From Coleophoma eucalyptorum (taxonomy: Eukaryota > Ascomycota > Leotiomycetes > Helotiales > Dermateaceae), in NCBI GenBank assembly GCA_026120035.1, contig JALRME010000006.1, positions 1,488,001-1,552,000 on the forward strand: 64,000 nt of DNA, written 5' to 3'. Made by a program: the position numbers and the translations under genes. The notes beneath the pieces were generated by a model. That model saw only the letters and a list, made by a program, of their open reading frames with translations, did no database searches and was not told the DNA's origin. Positions 25,463 through 37,239 of this stretch are shown here, piece by piece. Numbering within the stretch: position 1 is the stretch's first letter; every line of letters starts with the position of its first letter.

Positions 25463-26641
25463 ATGGTCGGATTCCAGACTCTAGCTGCCGTAATAGCAAT
25501 TCCCATGGTGTTTGCCCACCCTGGTGACAACATCGAGGCCATCAAGCGAGAGATGGCGATGCGCAACACTCAGCATGCTTATGCAACGAAGAATCTAGCG
25601 AAGTGCCAGAACTCAGAGCAATTCCTTGCCTTAAGGGAACGTACTTCTATTCGCCGTGTAGCTAAGGCGGTAGAGCTTCGCGAAAAGCGCGGCATTGGCT
25701 CATCACGTATGTTTTACCTCGGTCAAAAGATGCGTTGATAATGCGCCGGTTTTACTGACTTTGTAAAAGAGCCTTTGACCAACCGCAAGAGGGATCTTAT
25801 TTGGTCTGACCAGCTATTGCTTCTCAAGGAATATGTTGAGACAAGTCATAATATGACGTCGTCTTTGAATTATGGCCTTGATACCACTGCAGCAACCATT
25901 TTTGGCTCGAACAACACCTGTGCCCTTGTTCCCGAGACCACCATCGGTCCTTATTATGTTACAGGAGAATATATCCGGCAAAACATCACAGAAGGACAGG
26001 CGGGTGTGCCAATGCATATCGAAATGCAATTCTTGGATATAAATACTTGCGACCCTGTCCCAGATATCATGGCCGACATCTGGCATTGCAATAGCACCGG
26101 TGTGTATTCAGGCATCTCGACTGATGATGGTGAGGCCGGATTGGAGACGACTTTCTTGCGAGGTGCACAAATCTCCGACGATGCAGGTGTCTCAGCATTC
26201 GACACTCTTTTCCCTGGGCATTACGACGACCGAATTACTCATCTCCACCTTGTTGCCCAAGAGAATTATACTGTTCTCTCCAACGACACTTATTTATCTG
26301 GTAATACACTGCACATCGGACAGCTTTACTTCGACGATACTTTAATTGAGGCAGTCGAGGCGACCTACCCATACAACACTAACACTATCAACTACACAAG
26401 CTGGGAGGTAGACGGCTGGATGTTAGAGGAGGCAACCACTGACTATGATCCCTTCGTGGAGTATGTACAGTTGGGCGAGACTTTGGCGGATGGCTTGTTG
26501 GCATGGATTACCATTGGACTAGACTTAAGCAGCAATCACTCAAGCAACTTGACAGCACATGCACACCACTACCAAAGTGGCAGTGTATCAGTTTCAGGCA
26601 GCGACAAGGGACTTCCTCCCTCTAACCCCAATGCTTCTTAA
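25463..26641 (+). CDS. Secreted intradiol ring-cleavage dioxygenase family protein
   Basis: Exons 25463-25706 and 25770-26641 join in phase over a 63-nt intron, giving 371 residues. The start chosen gives a signal peptide (MVGFQTLAAVIAIPMVFA, cut before HPGD); an upstream in-frame ATG at 25412 would bury it. Non-haem iron ligands of the intradiol fold are visible: Tyr in TIGPYYVTGEY, Tyr in DIWHCNSTGVYSG, and two His in RITHLHLV. The C-terminus is rich in Ser, Gly and His. Secreted fungal members of this type have been proposed to act on catechols from lignin or host phenolics. Neighbours give no operon-like context, though a dead Zn2Cys6 regulator ends 400 bases downstream in convergent orientation. 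Family certain; the substrate is inferred. Confidence 0.92.
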
Positions 26642-27047
26642 ACTCAAAATTTTGAAAGGTTTGATTTGGCATTTTAGTATAGGCTGTAGTTGAATGCGGG
26701 AGCTGTTGCGACGCTTCTTGAGAAGCAAACTTAGATGTAAATCGCTAGTGGAATGCTTAGAAAAACAGTACAGTTGCACAATGTTATAGAGCTAGATGTA
26801 TGTATATATATCACTTATATGATATTAATTCCCTGCTTTTACAAAATCAAAATATCAGCTTCTCGTTATATCTAGACTGGCCATTGAAGGTCAAACCGAG
26901 ATAACAACTTAACCTCAACGATGTGAAAGTCCAGGACTGAAGTAGGATGTAGATTAATTAGAAGGGTTATTCGGCGCGTCCCGTTGTTGATATGCTGTTA
27001 TTGCCTATGCTTTACATACTATAGGACTAACTTTTTGCCGTGAGAGG
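26642..27047. other. Convergent intergenic region
   Basis: About 400 AT-rich bases between the dioxygenase stop and the stop of the dead regulator; no feature recognised. Confidence 0.35.
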
Positions 27048-28687
27048 CTAGACTTCCGCTCCAGCTAGACCACGCCTGACCCAGGTTATTTCCAAGTCTT
27101 GTCGGTAACGAGCAATCTGTCTAAATTTTATCACCTTCCACCTCCTTTGTAAGTCCTTTCGAACACGCATGATATGTCCTGCTTCGCGCAGGAAAAAACC
27201 CAAGGTATAAACAGGCCAGGTGCCCATATAACAACCGGCCCAACCATCATCATTCTGAAACCTTTGCAGGATGTCGCTTGCCCTCATAACCTGCTAACTA
27301 TCGCTTGGATGCGGACTGGGCGGGCTCGTATATGATTCCATTGTCGACAGCTGCTCAGCAAGCATGGATGCGGCGAGGATGTATAAATAAGCCGTAGCTC
27401 TATAATACTCATGAGTCTGGTTCCATTGTTCATCTACAGCTAGACAGTCTAGACCCCGGTCTTGTTTAACTGCTTCCTCCCAGACTGCGAGTTCGCAACG
27501 GAATTAGTCCAATGTTTCGAATTGACAGCGCGAGGCACTTTGAAAGTGCTGTCTTGCGGACAGCGCCAGCCGAAACAAAGCTGCAGGGACACCAAGCACG
27601 GGGCTATTGTAGCTCACTGAGTAGCCAAGAAAGGGTATCGACCGAGCCAAGAATCCCTCGGCTGACAACCAGAATTTGGGGTCAAAGTAATAGCCAATCT
27701 CTATAGGATCTAACCACGATCCCATTGTGATAAGAAAGGTCTGATAAAGGACGCTTTGGACTGCCAACCCATCAAAAAGTTGGTTACTGCTCTGGTCATG
27801 AAACAATCGTACGGCGAGGATACATTTAGCCGCGTTGACGTGTACCGGTATATCTGTATATGTACCACAGCCTATGCACTGTATATTGAGTCCTCTGGGT
27901 TAGCACAGGTGTTACTTTCTAGAGAACTATACCGCTTCACAAAGGAACTCTAAGAAAATACTCCGTAAATGTGAAGTATAATTATCGACGTCAACAAAAC
28001 AACCTGGTTCTCGAGCTGAGACGATTCCTGAGACGTTTCTTCCAAACTTTTCGAAAGACTCCGGCGGCCATGGTCGTAGTACCTAACAGCAAGCTCTCGC
28101 ATCTGTGGAAATGCATCGATGAAGTGGAGATGAGAAGCGGAACATGCGAGCACTGGATATTATACGCTCTCACTATATACGATGGAATTCCGTATATCAA
28201 TTATCCAGCTCCAGTAGAAAGGGCGACATTTGGGGAGTATCAATAGCCTGTAAAAAGTGTCGAGAAAATGCTGGGTGATAATAGGTTCCAGATCCCGACC
28301 AAAAGCTTGATGAGCCACGGACTCCGACGAATGGCAGAGTATTGAGTCAAGTCGAGGCTCCGCACTATCACTGGCGAGGGCAGTTTGTTGATAACTCTCG
28401 TTCGATGCACCGGCACTTGAGTGCGATAAAGTGGACAATTTTCGAGATCGGGTAGATGTAAGGCGGCGGTCAACCAAATCATTTGGAGCTGGCCATGTAC
28501 AGCACGAACTGAGCGCGACACATCGTTGGCATGAGGGCCGTGTCTCGTCACATTTCTTCCTCTGGCTTCTACCTACAAATTTCTAACATTAGAGAGAGCG
28601 AAACCTCACCTGCTGCTTGTGGAAGTACTTACATAATTGACATCCATCTTTTGAGCGTAACTTTAAAGGCCTCCTAGCTTCAAACAT
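27048..28687 (-). pseudogene. Zn2Cys6 transcription factor with three in-frame stops
   Basis: From ATG at 28687, exon 1 (28633-28687) and exon 2 (from 28572) join in phase and complete a zinc cluster: GCQLC, then RSQRKKCDETRPSC, then QRCVALSSCC, fitting C-x2-C-x6-C-x6-C-x2-C-x6-C. A fungal-specific regulator domain follows with LACSASHLHFIDA, and, after an intron of about 85 nt ending near 27883, DIPVHVNAAKCILAVRLF, NSPVLGVPAALFRLAL, and at the end WPVYTLGFFL and VRKDLQRRWKVIKF. Three stops interrupt the single correct frame: TAA at 28160-28162, TAA at 27504-27506 (after FETLD, where relatives have Gln) and TAG at 27294-27296 (before QV, where relatives have Trp). The last two are C-to-T changes in CpA on one or the other strand. 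No indels are needed, so decay is by point mutation. Confidence 0.85.
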
Positions 28688-29609
28688 GTCGTCCGTAACA
28701 AGCACACATAGGCTTGTCCAATTTATCAATGCCAAGGCTCAGATTACCCTAGAGCATGAGACGACCAACCTTGCCGTATTAAAAAGATGGGAGAGATAAC
28801 ACTTTGAGGGAGATGTGGCATCTGAAATTTCGAAAAATATCACGGGGCCGACAAATGAAACTATCGCGTAGCACCACAACCTTCACCAAGAAATCATGTC
28901 GAGCGCTTTTCAGGTCAAGCATAAATTCTGCGGAGCAGTACAGCCTTGTAACCTCACAATCTGATGTATTTTGCTGCGAATTCGTATGCTGGTTGTGATC
29001 GCCTTTCTTCACCTCGCTGACAAAAGCTCCACATCATTTTGGAGACTTAGGCTAGAGGACCATTATAGTCCTTATGTGTTAGGGAAACGTGCAAGCGGAT
29101 GAGCGACCGCTTTCAGCATATTGTTGATTGGAAGAGGAATTCAGGGGACATGGGTTGTCTTTTGTCTAGGAGTGAAAGATTTTGTATTCTGTGCTTCTCG
29201 TACAATGCTCTCCTATCGGATTTTTGTCAGCGGAAAACATTTGGCTGGGGCAGGTTCATCCCATGGTTGTCCTCGAATCTTCTCGATAGCAACAAAGGGA
29301 GCCTTGAATGGGTCTCTACCGTGAGCCTCTACCACCAAATAACTCGGTGGGGGGAGGGAGCAGTACGAAGCAGGGATGGTAATTTCTTGTGGCCCAGCTA
29401 ATACTGATATAGGAAAGCATTCCATAAAATAAGCTCGCCAAACGTGCAATCGCTTTCAATCCGACGACTACGTAAGTAACTAGACTCCAAAGAGTTTAGT
29501 GGTCTTCATTTCCATACATGCATGCATTCGCCTAACTAAATTTAAAAAAGATGCAAAGCGGTTTCTTTGAATGGTCCTCCAGAAGGGTAGAAAACTGGTG
29601 AGATTCATC
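28688..29609. other. Intergenic
   Basis: About 920 bases. The dead regulator's promoter would be at the left. No gene or repeat was recognised. Confidence 0.4.
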
Positions 29610-30038
29610 TCATTCGTCTCCGGGGTTCCCCCCTTCTAAGAATTTAAAGAATGTTAAGATGTTTCCATCAATATCTTTTACCGAGAATTGCCTATAGCCC
29701 CACGGTTTATCCTCAATCTTCTCAAATATCTCCACATTTCCTCTTTGCATCAACGTTTCGTAAAAACTGTCTAGCTCTAGCGTACCAAGAGCAATCATAG
29801 CAGCTCTTGGAGGAACTTTGGTGTGTTCGTTCTTCGTAAAGTAGATATTTGCCGCTGCTTTGTGACCCGTGAATAATGAGCAGAATATCGGTTCTTCTGG
29901 ATCCTCATCGCTTGAATGCGTGCCACCTAACGTGAACCCCAGTTCTTCTCTATAGAATTTGATAGTGGAATTTATGGAGCGTGACTGGAATTGAGGTATA
30001 ATCTTCCAGGCTGATTCCACAAAGGTTGAGATGGCCAT
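29610..30038 (-). CDS. Small VOC (glyoxalase/bleomycin-resistance-like) protein
   Basis: A single exon of 142 residues, the usual size of a one-module vicinal-oxygen-chelate protein. The pattern is typical: QFQSRSINSTIKFYREELGF at the N-terminus, IFCSLFTGHKAAANIYF in the middle, and GYRQFSVKDIDGNILTFFKF at the end. Such proteins act as lyases, isomerases or drug-binding resistance proteins. Metal ligands are not fully convincing (no N-terminal His in the usual place), so a binding rather than catalytic role is possible. There are no co-oriented neighbours. Confidence 0.78.
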   Translation of the reverse strand: MAISTFVESAWKIIPQFQSRSINSTIKFYREELGFTLGGTHSSDEDPEEPIFCSLFTGHKAAANIYFTKNEHTKVPPRAAMIALGTLELDSFYETLMQRGNVEIFEKIEDKPWGYRQFSVKDIDGNILTFFKFLEGGNPGDE

Positions 30039-30564
30039 TCTAACTACTGACCCTTCCGCGATTAATTTGGTTATACAATAAAGACTGACAAGGGGATAGG
30101 ACTGTGCGACACTGTATTATAAATATTAATTGGCCGGCTAAAGTGCTATCTATCAGTTGATCAGGATTTAAATTAATAAAAGAATATGGAGGAGCTCTTT
30201 GGTCGGGGGAACCGTGTTGTGCGGGGTTACACATCGATTAGCGTTATTCACAATGGTCTGCCTGCTTGGCGATCGGCCCAAGCGAAGTGTAACGCGAAAG
30301 TGTAATGCTTCGAGATAGTCGAACTACTCATTTTTTTTAGGAACTTAACTTGTATATTTAGGTACGTGATATTTAATGTATAAACATCGAAAGTTAAGTG
30401 ACCTCTAGTATATTTAGAACAACCCAGTGTCCATAATATCATCCAGAAGGCTCGGTGTAGGGTTAGACTACCTAGTTAATAAATTATGGTTGGCCCGAAA
30501 GAAAACAACTACCGTCCGAAACTGCCTGTATGATTGAATTTTGGAGTAGGCGAGCTAAACTGTT
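30039..30564. other. Intergenic
   Basis: About 525 AT-rich bases ending at the second copy of the dispersed repeat. No gene recognised. Confidence 0.35.
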
Positions 30565-30850
30565 GGAACATCGTTATACCACCTGCACGTGTTTGGAACA
30601 TCGTTACACAACATGCATGTAGCGGTATATTGCTATACCACCTACGTATGCATACATTTGGAATATCGTTACACCATATGCACGTGCCTGTGTGTGCTCG
30701 GATGCAAACACCATGATTGTATTGCAACGGAGGTCGAATCGATACTCAATAGGAGTATTTATATGACCTCCATCACACTGACTTAGAAGAATCATCTACA
30801 CTTTTTACCTCACGATTTCGACCTGTTATTCATACAGTTGAAAAAGAGGT
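30565..30850. repeat. Dispersed repeat, copy 2
   Basis: Same element and orientation as 22608-22893. Both copies share the 30-bp units at the left, the nested ggaggtc/gacctcc hairpin and a right end of the form cagttgaa followed by agaggta. Flanking bases differ, so the ends of homology mark the element edges. The copies differ by scattered substitutions, suggesting moderate age. Confidence 0.85.
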
Positions 30851-31378
30851 AGTTATACCTACATAAACCAAATACACATCCACTAAAACTCTTTCTCTTT
30901 GCCATCTTCTTAATGGGCGCTATGGGTGTCCTACATAACTATTGGAACATAAAGAGGGACACGAATGATATTGTCGATGCCAAAAGTATGTCATATTTTA
31001 TATTCATACTGACTGAAACATTCTGCTGACAGCATCAAGATAGTATTATCCATGAGTATATCGAGATCGAAGAATTCGCAGACTTGACGGATTTCCAATG
31101 AAGATCATTTAAGCATCCATTGCAGCTTTCATTATGAAATTGGTATTCAATAAGAACAACTGGATATTGGACTTGGCAGATATTAGTATGAAAGAAATTA
31201 GGACTAAATTTAACTTGGTTTTCAGGAAATCTTGTATTGCATGTTCGATACAAATAAACTAGATCTCCATGCGGACACAAGAAGCATCCCAAGTATGTTC
31301 ATGGCTTATCAGGGAACCCAAGATCAATCCCATAATCACGGTCCACATACCTAACTAGCTTGCCTGACTTCGTTAACA
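30851..31378. other. Intergenic
   Basis: About 530 bases; the short plus-strand frame at 30913 reading MGAMGVLHNYWNIKRD resembles no family I know and is followed by stops. Confidence 0.3.
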
Positions 31379-31841
31379 TTAATCGTTGAGAATCTTCACA
31401 TCACTCTCATTAAGCTTAACAAGACCCAAGTTTGCCCCAATTCTCTTTGTATTGGTTGATTTCACTAAAACTGAATTTCCACGAGCAACTGAGATAGTCA
31501 GCACCTAACTTAAGTCTAGCTCCTCTCTACTCACCATGGTAACCCAGAAGAACGCTTGAAGGTGTAGTACCCTTCTTTTTTGCGATGCTCAGAACAGTAT
31601 TCTTTTTCATCATCGGACAACCTGTACTGCCAAGGGGACTATAGGCAGTAATATGTATACCTTTTCGTTTACAGAAATCTACAATTTCTTGCTGTGGCAA
31701 GGCTGGATGATTTTCGATCTGGTTTACTGCTAGAATGATAATTGCTTGAGGTAGCAATTCTTGTAAGAATCGCAAGCTATAATTTGCGACACCAATTGCC
31801 TTGAATTTACCAGTTGTAAGCAAGTTTTCCTTTCTGCCCAA
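31379..31841 (-). pseudogene. 5'-truncated aldo/keto reductase gene
   Basis: The C-terminal half of an aldo/keto reductase is well kept: LLTTGKFKAIGVANYS, AVNQIENHPALPQQEIVDFC, IHITAYSPLGSTG, TVLSIAKKKGTTPSSVLL. Exon 31535-31841 joins exon 31379-31488 in phase across a 46-nt intron to give YHVARGNSVLVKSTNTKR, then a stop after LNESDVKILND. The N-terminal half, with the catalytic Asp-Tyr-Lys part of the barrel, is missing. Upstream sequence to about 32.2 kb is AT-rich with no trace of it. About 140 of a normal 290-320 residues remain. It is glycerol-dehydrogenase-like (GCY1 type) and must be inactive. Confidence 0.82.
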
Positions 31842-32271
31842 AACATGGCAAGTTTTAATACATCAAAATTGGCTTGAGTTGAGATTATGAGTTCCTAAGG
31901 TTGAGCAGGACTTCTAACTGTATCTCGAGATCATTGCTCCTTGTATGGAGAAAAGTGCAGAGACAAGATGTGAATAGTAAGATCATTGGTATGAAATCTT
32001 GAAGGACAATTTAAGTCCCATTGAAAACGCGAACTTACTCGGAATTATTCGTGATTGATTTTGCTAATTCAGATATATTTCAACGTAAGATTGATGAGAT
32101 GTCAACAGTTGTTTTACTAAATTGGTTCATAGATGGCTGACATGTGACTAAGACTCGTGATGACCTGAAAATCGTATGCCGACAGATATATATATATATA
32201 TATATATATTTATAAGTCTATTTACGATAATCCTAACTGTTCATAATAGATATCTCAAAGGAGGCACAAAT
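31842..32271. other. Intergenic with (TA)n tract
   Basis: About 430 AT-rich bases. A TA dinucleotide run occupies about 32186-32209. No trace of the missing reductase N-terminus is visible. Confidence 0.5.
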
Positions 32272-34559
32272 CTAACAACTATCGCAGCACGAAGCATCGC
32301 CGACCAACACACTCTTATTGACCGACTGCTGACTGATAGCTACATCGATGGCAGGACTTCTTTTGAAAAAATTAACTGGCTTCAGTGAGACCATCATTTT
32401 CTCAGTCGGCATAACTGGCCAATCTTCAACTCTGGGGTTGTGAGTGGTTCCGAAGGTGTGCCAGAGAACAATATCCTCATTCCTCACACTCTCCTTCCTA
32501 CTCTGTATGAGTGAATTGAGACCATCCACACCACCGGGAGATTGCATGGTATGCATTCCAGAGGCGTATAATTCTTTGTCATGATACCTGGTCACCCATA
32601 TGGCATGCGCACCAAATTCGGAGCGTTTGGCATGAAGTGAATCTGGATGTGCAAGTAGCATCTGTGAGTATTGTGGTACAAGCTTGTAGCCAACTGGCAA
32701 ATTATTGACTGGGTTAAGAACATTTTCATTGATTATTTTAAAATTTCGTGCCTTTGTTACGTCGGTGTCAAGTCCAGTTTCATGGTCAACTAAGGATTTG
32801 GTCGTTATATAGCCTACCCCAGCAGGGTTGTGGATTGCCGGATGGTCGAATGGCAATCCATGAGATTCTTCAACGAGAAGCGAATTATTTTGACCATCTA
32901 TGGCTGGATCAATGCGTAAACTGAATAGATGTTGGTGATATGGTGCTAGGACTCCAGGGGCCACAATGGTTCCATAAGGAACTGAATCGCCAATATCGAT
33001 GGGGTTCGTGCTTACAATTCCTGTAGCGCGGACCTCATAATTTATCTCTGCAGCTTGGTTGAAGTGGAAAGCAAAAATATATTCGTAGTTGTTTACAGTG
33101 ATAATGGTCTGGAGTACAAGAACGCGTGATCGGGTTAAAATGGCGTTGTTTGTGCGGAAGTTAGTGTGCTTCCAGAGAATGCCGTCGTCTTGCTCGTGGC
33201 AGCAGACTACGTTAGGAAACTTGAGGGGATCTCCCGAAAGCGTATGATGATAGGCGTCAAAGTACTTTATGTGACCCAAACAGTCGCAACCTATAAACCC
33301 CATAAGAAACTATTCAGATTAATATAACCTCGGGATCATTCTTACCAAGTTTCAAGTTGTTGGCATTGACGCCTGCTCCATTGTTACCCAGGTCAAAGGC
33401 AGCTTTTCGAGGGTATGGACTCCGGCTATCACCATAAGGCACGAACATCTCAGAGAGAGACAATCTATAGAAAAGCTCTCTACCATCATAAGTCACATCA
33501 TGAACTGTAAGACCCTCGCGCTTTCTATAAATCAGTACCTAGTGCTAATTCGTCAAGAGCAGGACAGAGCTTACGTAGTTGAATCCAACTCTCAACCTCC
33601 ATTTTTCCCAGGTGACCAAGTTCCCTTCAGTATGAAATGATGGGCCATCTGGTTGCACTACTTGATATGGTGTGCTCGTCTCTCGTCGCACTGGCTGGAG
33701 GTCAGGATGATATTCGCTCTCACTATGTATCTTTCTGCGATCAAATTTCTTTCCCTTCCCGGTAAACTCTGTCATTCGGTCGCCTTCAGCTGATGGAAGA
33801 GATAAAATTTTCATAAGTTCGAAGTCTCCATTAAGCTGGACACATATGTCAAGAGGGTAGGCGAAATGATTAGCATCTTTGTGACTCGAGAGACGCATGT
33901 GAAGATAACACTATAAAGAGATTAGTGGCTAGTTTGGCTTTATTTCGAATATATGTTAGAAGAATTAAGTGGTGCCATACCATGACAATTCGCTGGGACA
34001 TATCTTCCAATCCATCTGGAGCATATGTCCAAGGCTCGACTACGATTTCAGCATTTTCTGGCAAATCAAGAGACTTAATCGCCTCCTGAACTCGTGCATC
34101 CGCAAGACAAGCAGTTTCGCTTTTAGACCCCTCTTCTGCATCAGTGTACGAATGCTTTCCTGGCAATGCCTCTTGGTTTGAAAACTCCTTGTTCAGAATA
34201 TCGACCTCTAGTTGATAGAATTGTGAACGATGGTCTAAGTAATATTGACAAAATGCCTTTCTTGGGATGTCTGGGAGAGGTTGAGAGGCGCGCTCTGCTT
34301 GTAGATAAGGCACTAAGGTTGCCTTAGGTGGCTCCGCTAATGTTATCACTCGGAAGATAACTTTCTTATCTAGAAAGGCATCTCGTAGAATTTGAGCTAC
34401 CTAGGAATGGTCTATTAGTGTATTTCATTTCTGAATATTGAGACATCTACAAACAAATGAAATTTCCTCTGGTGAGAGAGGATCAAGTGGATGTGGTCGT
34501 TTGACAGCTGCCTTGGACTGTATGGGCAAAGACTCTTCGCAAATAGCGGATGGTGCCAT
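32272..34559 (-). CDS. Copper amine oxidase
   Basis: Five exons (34455-34559, 33981-34400, 33575-33910, 33346-33520, 32272-33290) give 684 residues, the normal length. The start leads to HPLDPLSPEEI, the classic fungal N-terminus. Exon joins rebuild family blocks such as CYLHMRLSSHKDANHFAYPL, RVGFNYREGLTVHDV, YRLSLSEMFVPYGDSRSPY and LGCDCLGHIKYFDA. The cofactor tyrosine lies in TVNNYEY (T-x-x-N-Y-E), the residue oxidised to topaquinone. Copper ligands are the His pair in YHQHLFSLRID and the His in GTTHNPRVEDWPVMPTE. The enzyme deaminates primary amines to aldehyde, ammonia and peroxide. No peroxisomal SKL-like end (ends CCDSC). Intron 3 uses an aaag acceptor at 33521; the earlier AG leaves a 36-nt intron and six extra residues. 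The gene appears intact. Confidence 0.93.
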
Positions 34560-35537
34560 GACTTGTTTGGCAAGTATATGTTTAACCTGATGGTATGAAA
34601 TTGAAAAGAATACTATCTTGTATGTGAAGATAAAAACGAATTGAATGTGCCCTAGATCACTATTTAAAGGGTTACGCAAAGCTCTATGGGAGAGAAATCG
34701 CATGTTAAGATCTCAATTTACTGCGCCCTAAACGCCTTGGAAAGATAAATTAAAGTAACCTAAACGGAGAAACATTAATCTCATGTAAGATAATTTGCAA
34801 AGATTTACAGCTCGTAGGTCGGCAAATTAGTAATTCTCTAGTGGTAGCTATCGAACATATCAATCAGATCCCGGTCAGCGCCGCCAACGATATTATTAGT
34901 ATCTTAAAAATTAACCAGCTAGAGATGTACTCCTCACTTACATACCCTGCCAAGTGTGCAGTTCCCCTCTGTACTAAGATTATTCAGTGCTCCGGACTAA
35001 TTGTACTGCACTGGCCTAGGTGCAGCCAACGGCGCGGTGAAGCCGACGGCATATTTCTAGAAGTAGTAATGTGGAACCAACGCCTTTAACGCCGTCTCGA
35101 TGTAGTTAGCCAGGCCTAGTTTGAGGCTACCAGGCTTAATAGACCAGGGTGTTCAAACTCTGTGCTCCACTTTAATATCACTTCTATTTGTGCCTATGAA
35201 TGGGATATTTCTGAGGCGTTACTGGCGAAAATATCTGTAATTGGTTGTGATAGAGTCCATGAAGGCCGTCATAGGAAGATATTGATGGCGGGATATGCAC
35301 CGCAATAGAGAAAGATATGGTTCGGCATAAAACCTCACCAACGATACTCTAAATTCAAGCGAGAAACCCGCCTGGAGAAGAGAAAGTGGGAGAGAGTTTA
35401 TGTTCTTTCTGGATCATACAACTTTAAACAATAAACTACAAATTGTTCCTATACTCGTTTGTGTTGGTGCTAGGTGCCTTGAGTATTTTGTACTACTAAA
35501 TCGCCTGAGAATTTCATACAATAAAAGTAAATAACCT
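34560..35537. other. Intergenic
   Basis: About 980 bases, no gene recognised. The left end should be the amine oxidase promoter. Confidence 0.4.
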
Positions 35538-36438
35538 TTAGTTCACGTTAGAAAATCTCTTTGTGTTGATCTCATCCACTGCTCTGCGACAGGCCATCGC
35601 ATTTTCCAATGCCGTTGGCATATCTGAATGTATACAGATACTGAATGACTCTCCCCCAAATCCTAGCTCCAACTTCTGACCTTGTTTGTCCGTTGTAGCG
35701 CCTGTCATCCCAATTGAAATAGTGCGATTGTAGATGTCCTCAACAGTTGCCATTCTAATCTGAGTAATGGGCACCAGTTTCTTGTCCTTGGTTTATTCCA
35801 CATCCACGTAAGCTTCCTCAACAAAGACCATACCAAGCTCCTCACATATTGCCTTCTCTTCATCTGCACCTTTCGCGCCATAGATAGGAACATTGAATAC
35901 TTTGCAGGCTTCTAAAACGGTTCGGCATATCGTTAAGTCTCGCTGCATATAAAAGAATAGTTCGCCATGCGGTTTAATGTGATTGAGAGGCACATTTTCA
36001 GCATCGAGGATGCCTTTAAGGGCGCCTATCTGATAAATGATCATCGCATACATATCAGCTGGTTCAATAGCCATTTGGCGTCGCCCAAATCCGAATAGAT
36101 CTATTAATCCGATATCAGTCGTGTTCTTGCCCAGGTATTTGGATAAAAGGTACTGCCTACCATTCAATCCTGGATGCGCCTCAACACCTTTGCCTTGGGC
36201 TTTTGCCAGTCGTACCGTTTTCAACATCAACGATGGATCTCCCGCGAGGAAACCACAAGCAATATTTGCAACATCAACATACTTGATTAATTCATCATCT
36301 GGTCCCTATGATCGACATATATTTATTAGTAACTGGACGAAACAGCTTCCCGAAAGAAGGCGTTCCCACCATTTTCCACTTCCCAAACCCTTCACCCACA
36401 TCATAGCTGATCTCAAGTTTCTCGAGGAACTTAGCCAT
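35538..36438 (-). pseudogene. LamB/YcsF (5-oxoprolinase subunit A-like) gene with an in-frame stop
   Basis: Exon 1 (36370-36438) and exon 2 (35538-36305) join in phase over a 64-nt intron and keep the family blocks: YDVGEGFGKWKM, DELIKYVDVANIACGFLAGD, EAHPGLNGRQYLL, FGRRQMAIEPADMYAMIIYQ, HIKPHGELFFY, and after the stop CIHSDMPTALENA. An in-frame TAA at 35793-35795 follows AYVDVE, where relatives have Tyr, and the same frame continues correctly (TKDKKLVPITQIRM) to a normal end at 35538. Full length would be 278 residues; the stop truncates it at residue 193. One nonsense change is the only visible defect. In bacteria this protein (PxpA) cleaves 5-oxoproline together with PxpB and PxpC. A dead carboxylase with a PxpC-like domain lies at 41.9-43.9 kb. 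Confidence 0.83.
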
Positions 36439-37239
36439 ATTGGCAAGTAATATATCGACTTTGCGTTCAGAATATTCAAATAAAAGCTGCCTAGATATTA
36501 GACAGAGAGATAGAGCGAGCCAGCAAGCACTTCTCACGCACAATAGATATATCTGCTTTGTGGTGGTGACAGCTCAACGAGAGCCAATAGACATCCTTTC
36601 CCCAGTTATCCACCCATGTGAGTATTATAGGCTTCCATATGAGCGAATCACAGCGATGGCACACTTTCTGGATACACATCTACGTCGTACTATACGAAGA
36701 TAACATAAATACTGTGGGAAACTTACAACTGATACCAGGTTATTCATGCCTCAGGCATTGGACAAGAAAATTCAAGCACCGACTTTGTATATTCCAAGTT
36801 ACGGCGCCTTAAACGCTGTGCAGTTTCTCCTTTTTGACAAGTGGCAAGGCGCAACGCTACTCAATGGCCGCAGCACAGCTGTCCATATCCCACAATATGG
36901 GTGTTCAACATCGATTGGACTATTTTGCCTTATCAAATGAAATAGAATCTGGCTTTTACAATTTACCCTACTCATCTTTCCATTTTTTACGCGGCAGCCG
37001 TTACAATATGGTAGCTCGTGTTGCGGGGGAGGCTCGGAGGAGTTAAGAAGTGTGAAATCAGCTTGATTGTCATCTACCAGTACAGTAGCTCTTGCAGAAG
37101 CGGTGGCTGGGAGAGGCGATAGAAGGGCCATTGAAGAAAGTCGTTATCTTGCCAAAACTGCCTTGCCTTAGCATATCAAATATCGTTGTCGTAAGGAAAC
37201 TCAAATGAAGACAGAGATAAGCGTATCTCAACTCCGTTC
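36439..37239. other. Intergenic
   Basis: About 800 bases between two eroded genes; short open frames on both strands have no family character. Other parts of the transporter remnant may lie here, too decayed to see. Confidence 0.35.

Noticed and set aside
33521..33574. A 36-nt intron in the copper amine oxidase
   Set aside because: Using the later aaag acceptor gives a normal 54-nt intron and restores the conserved FNYREGL join, so the short intron is an artefact of choosing the first AG.
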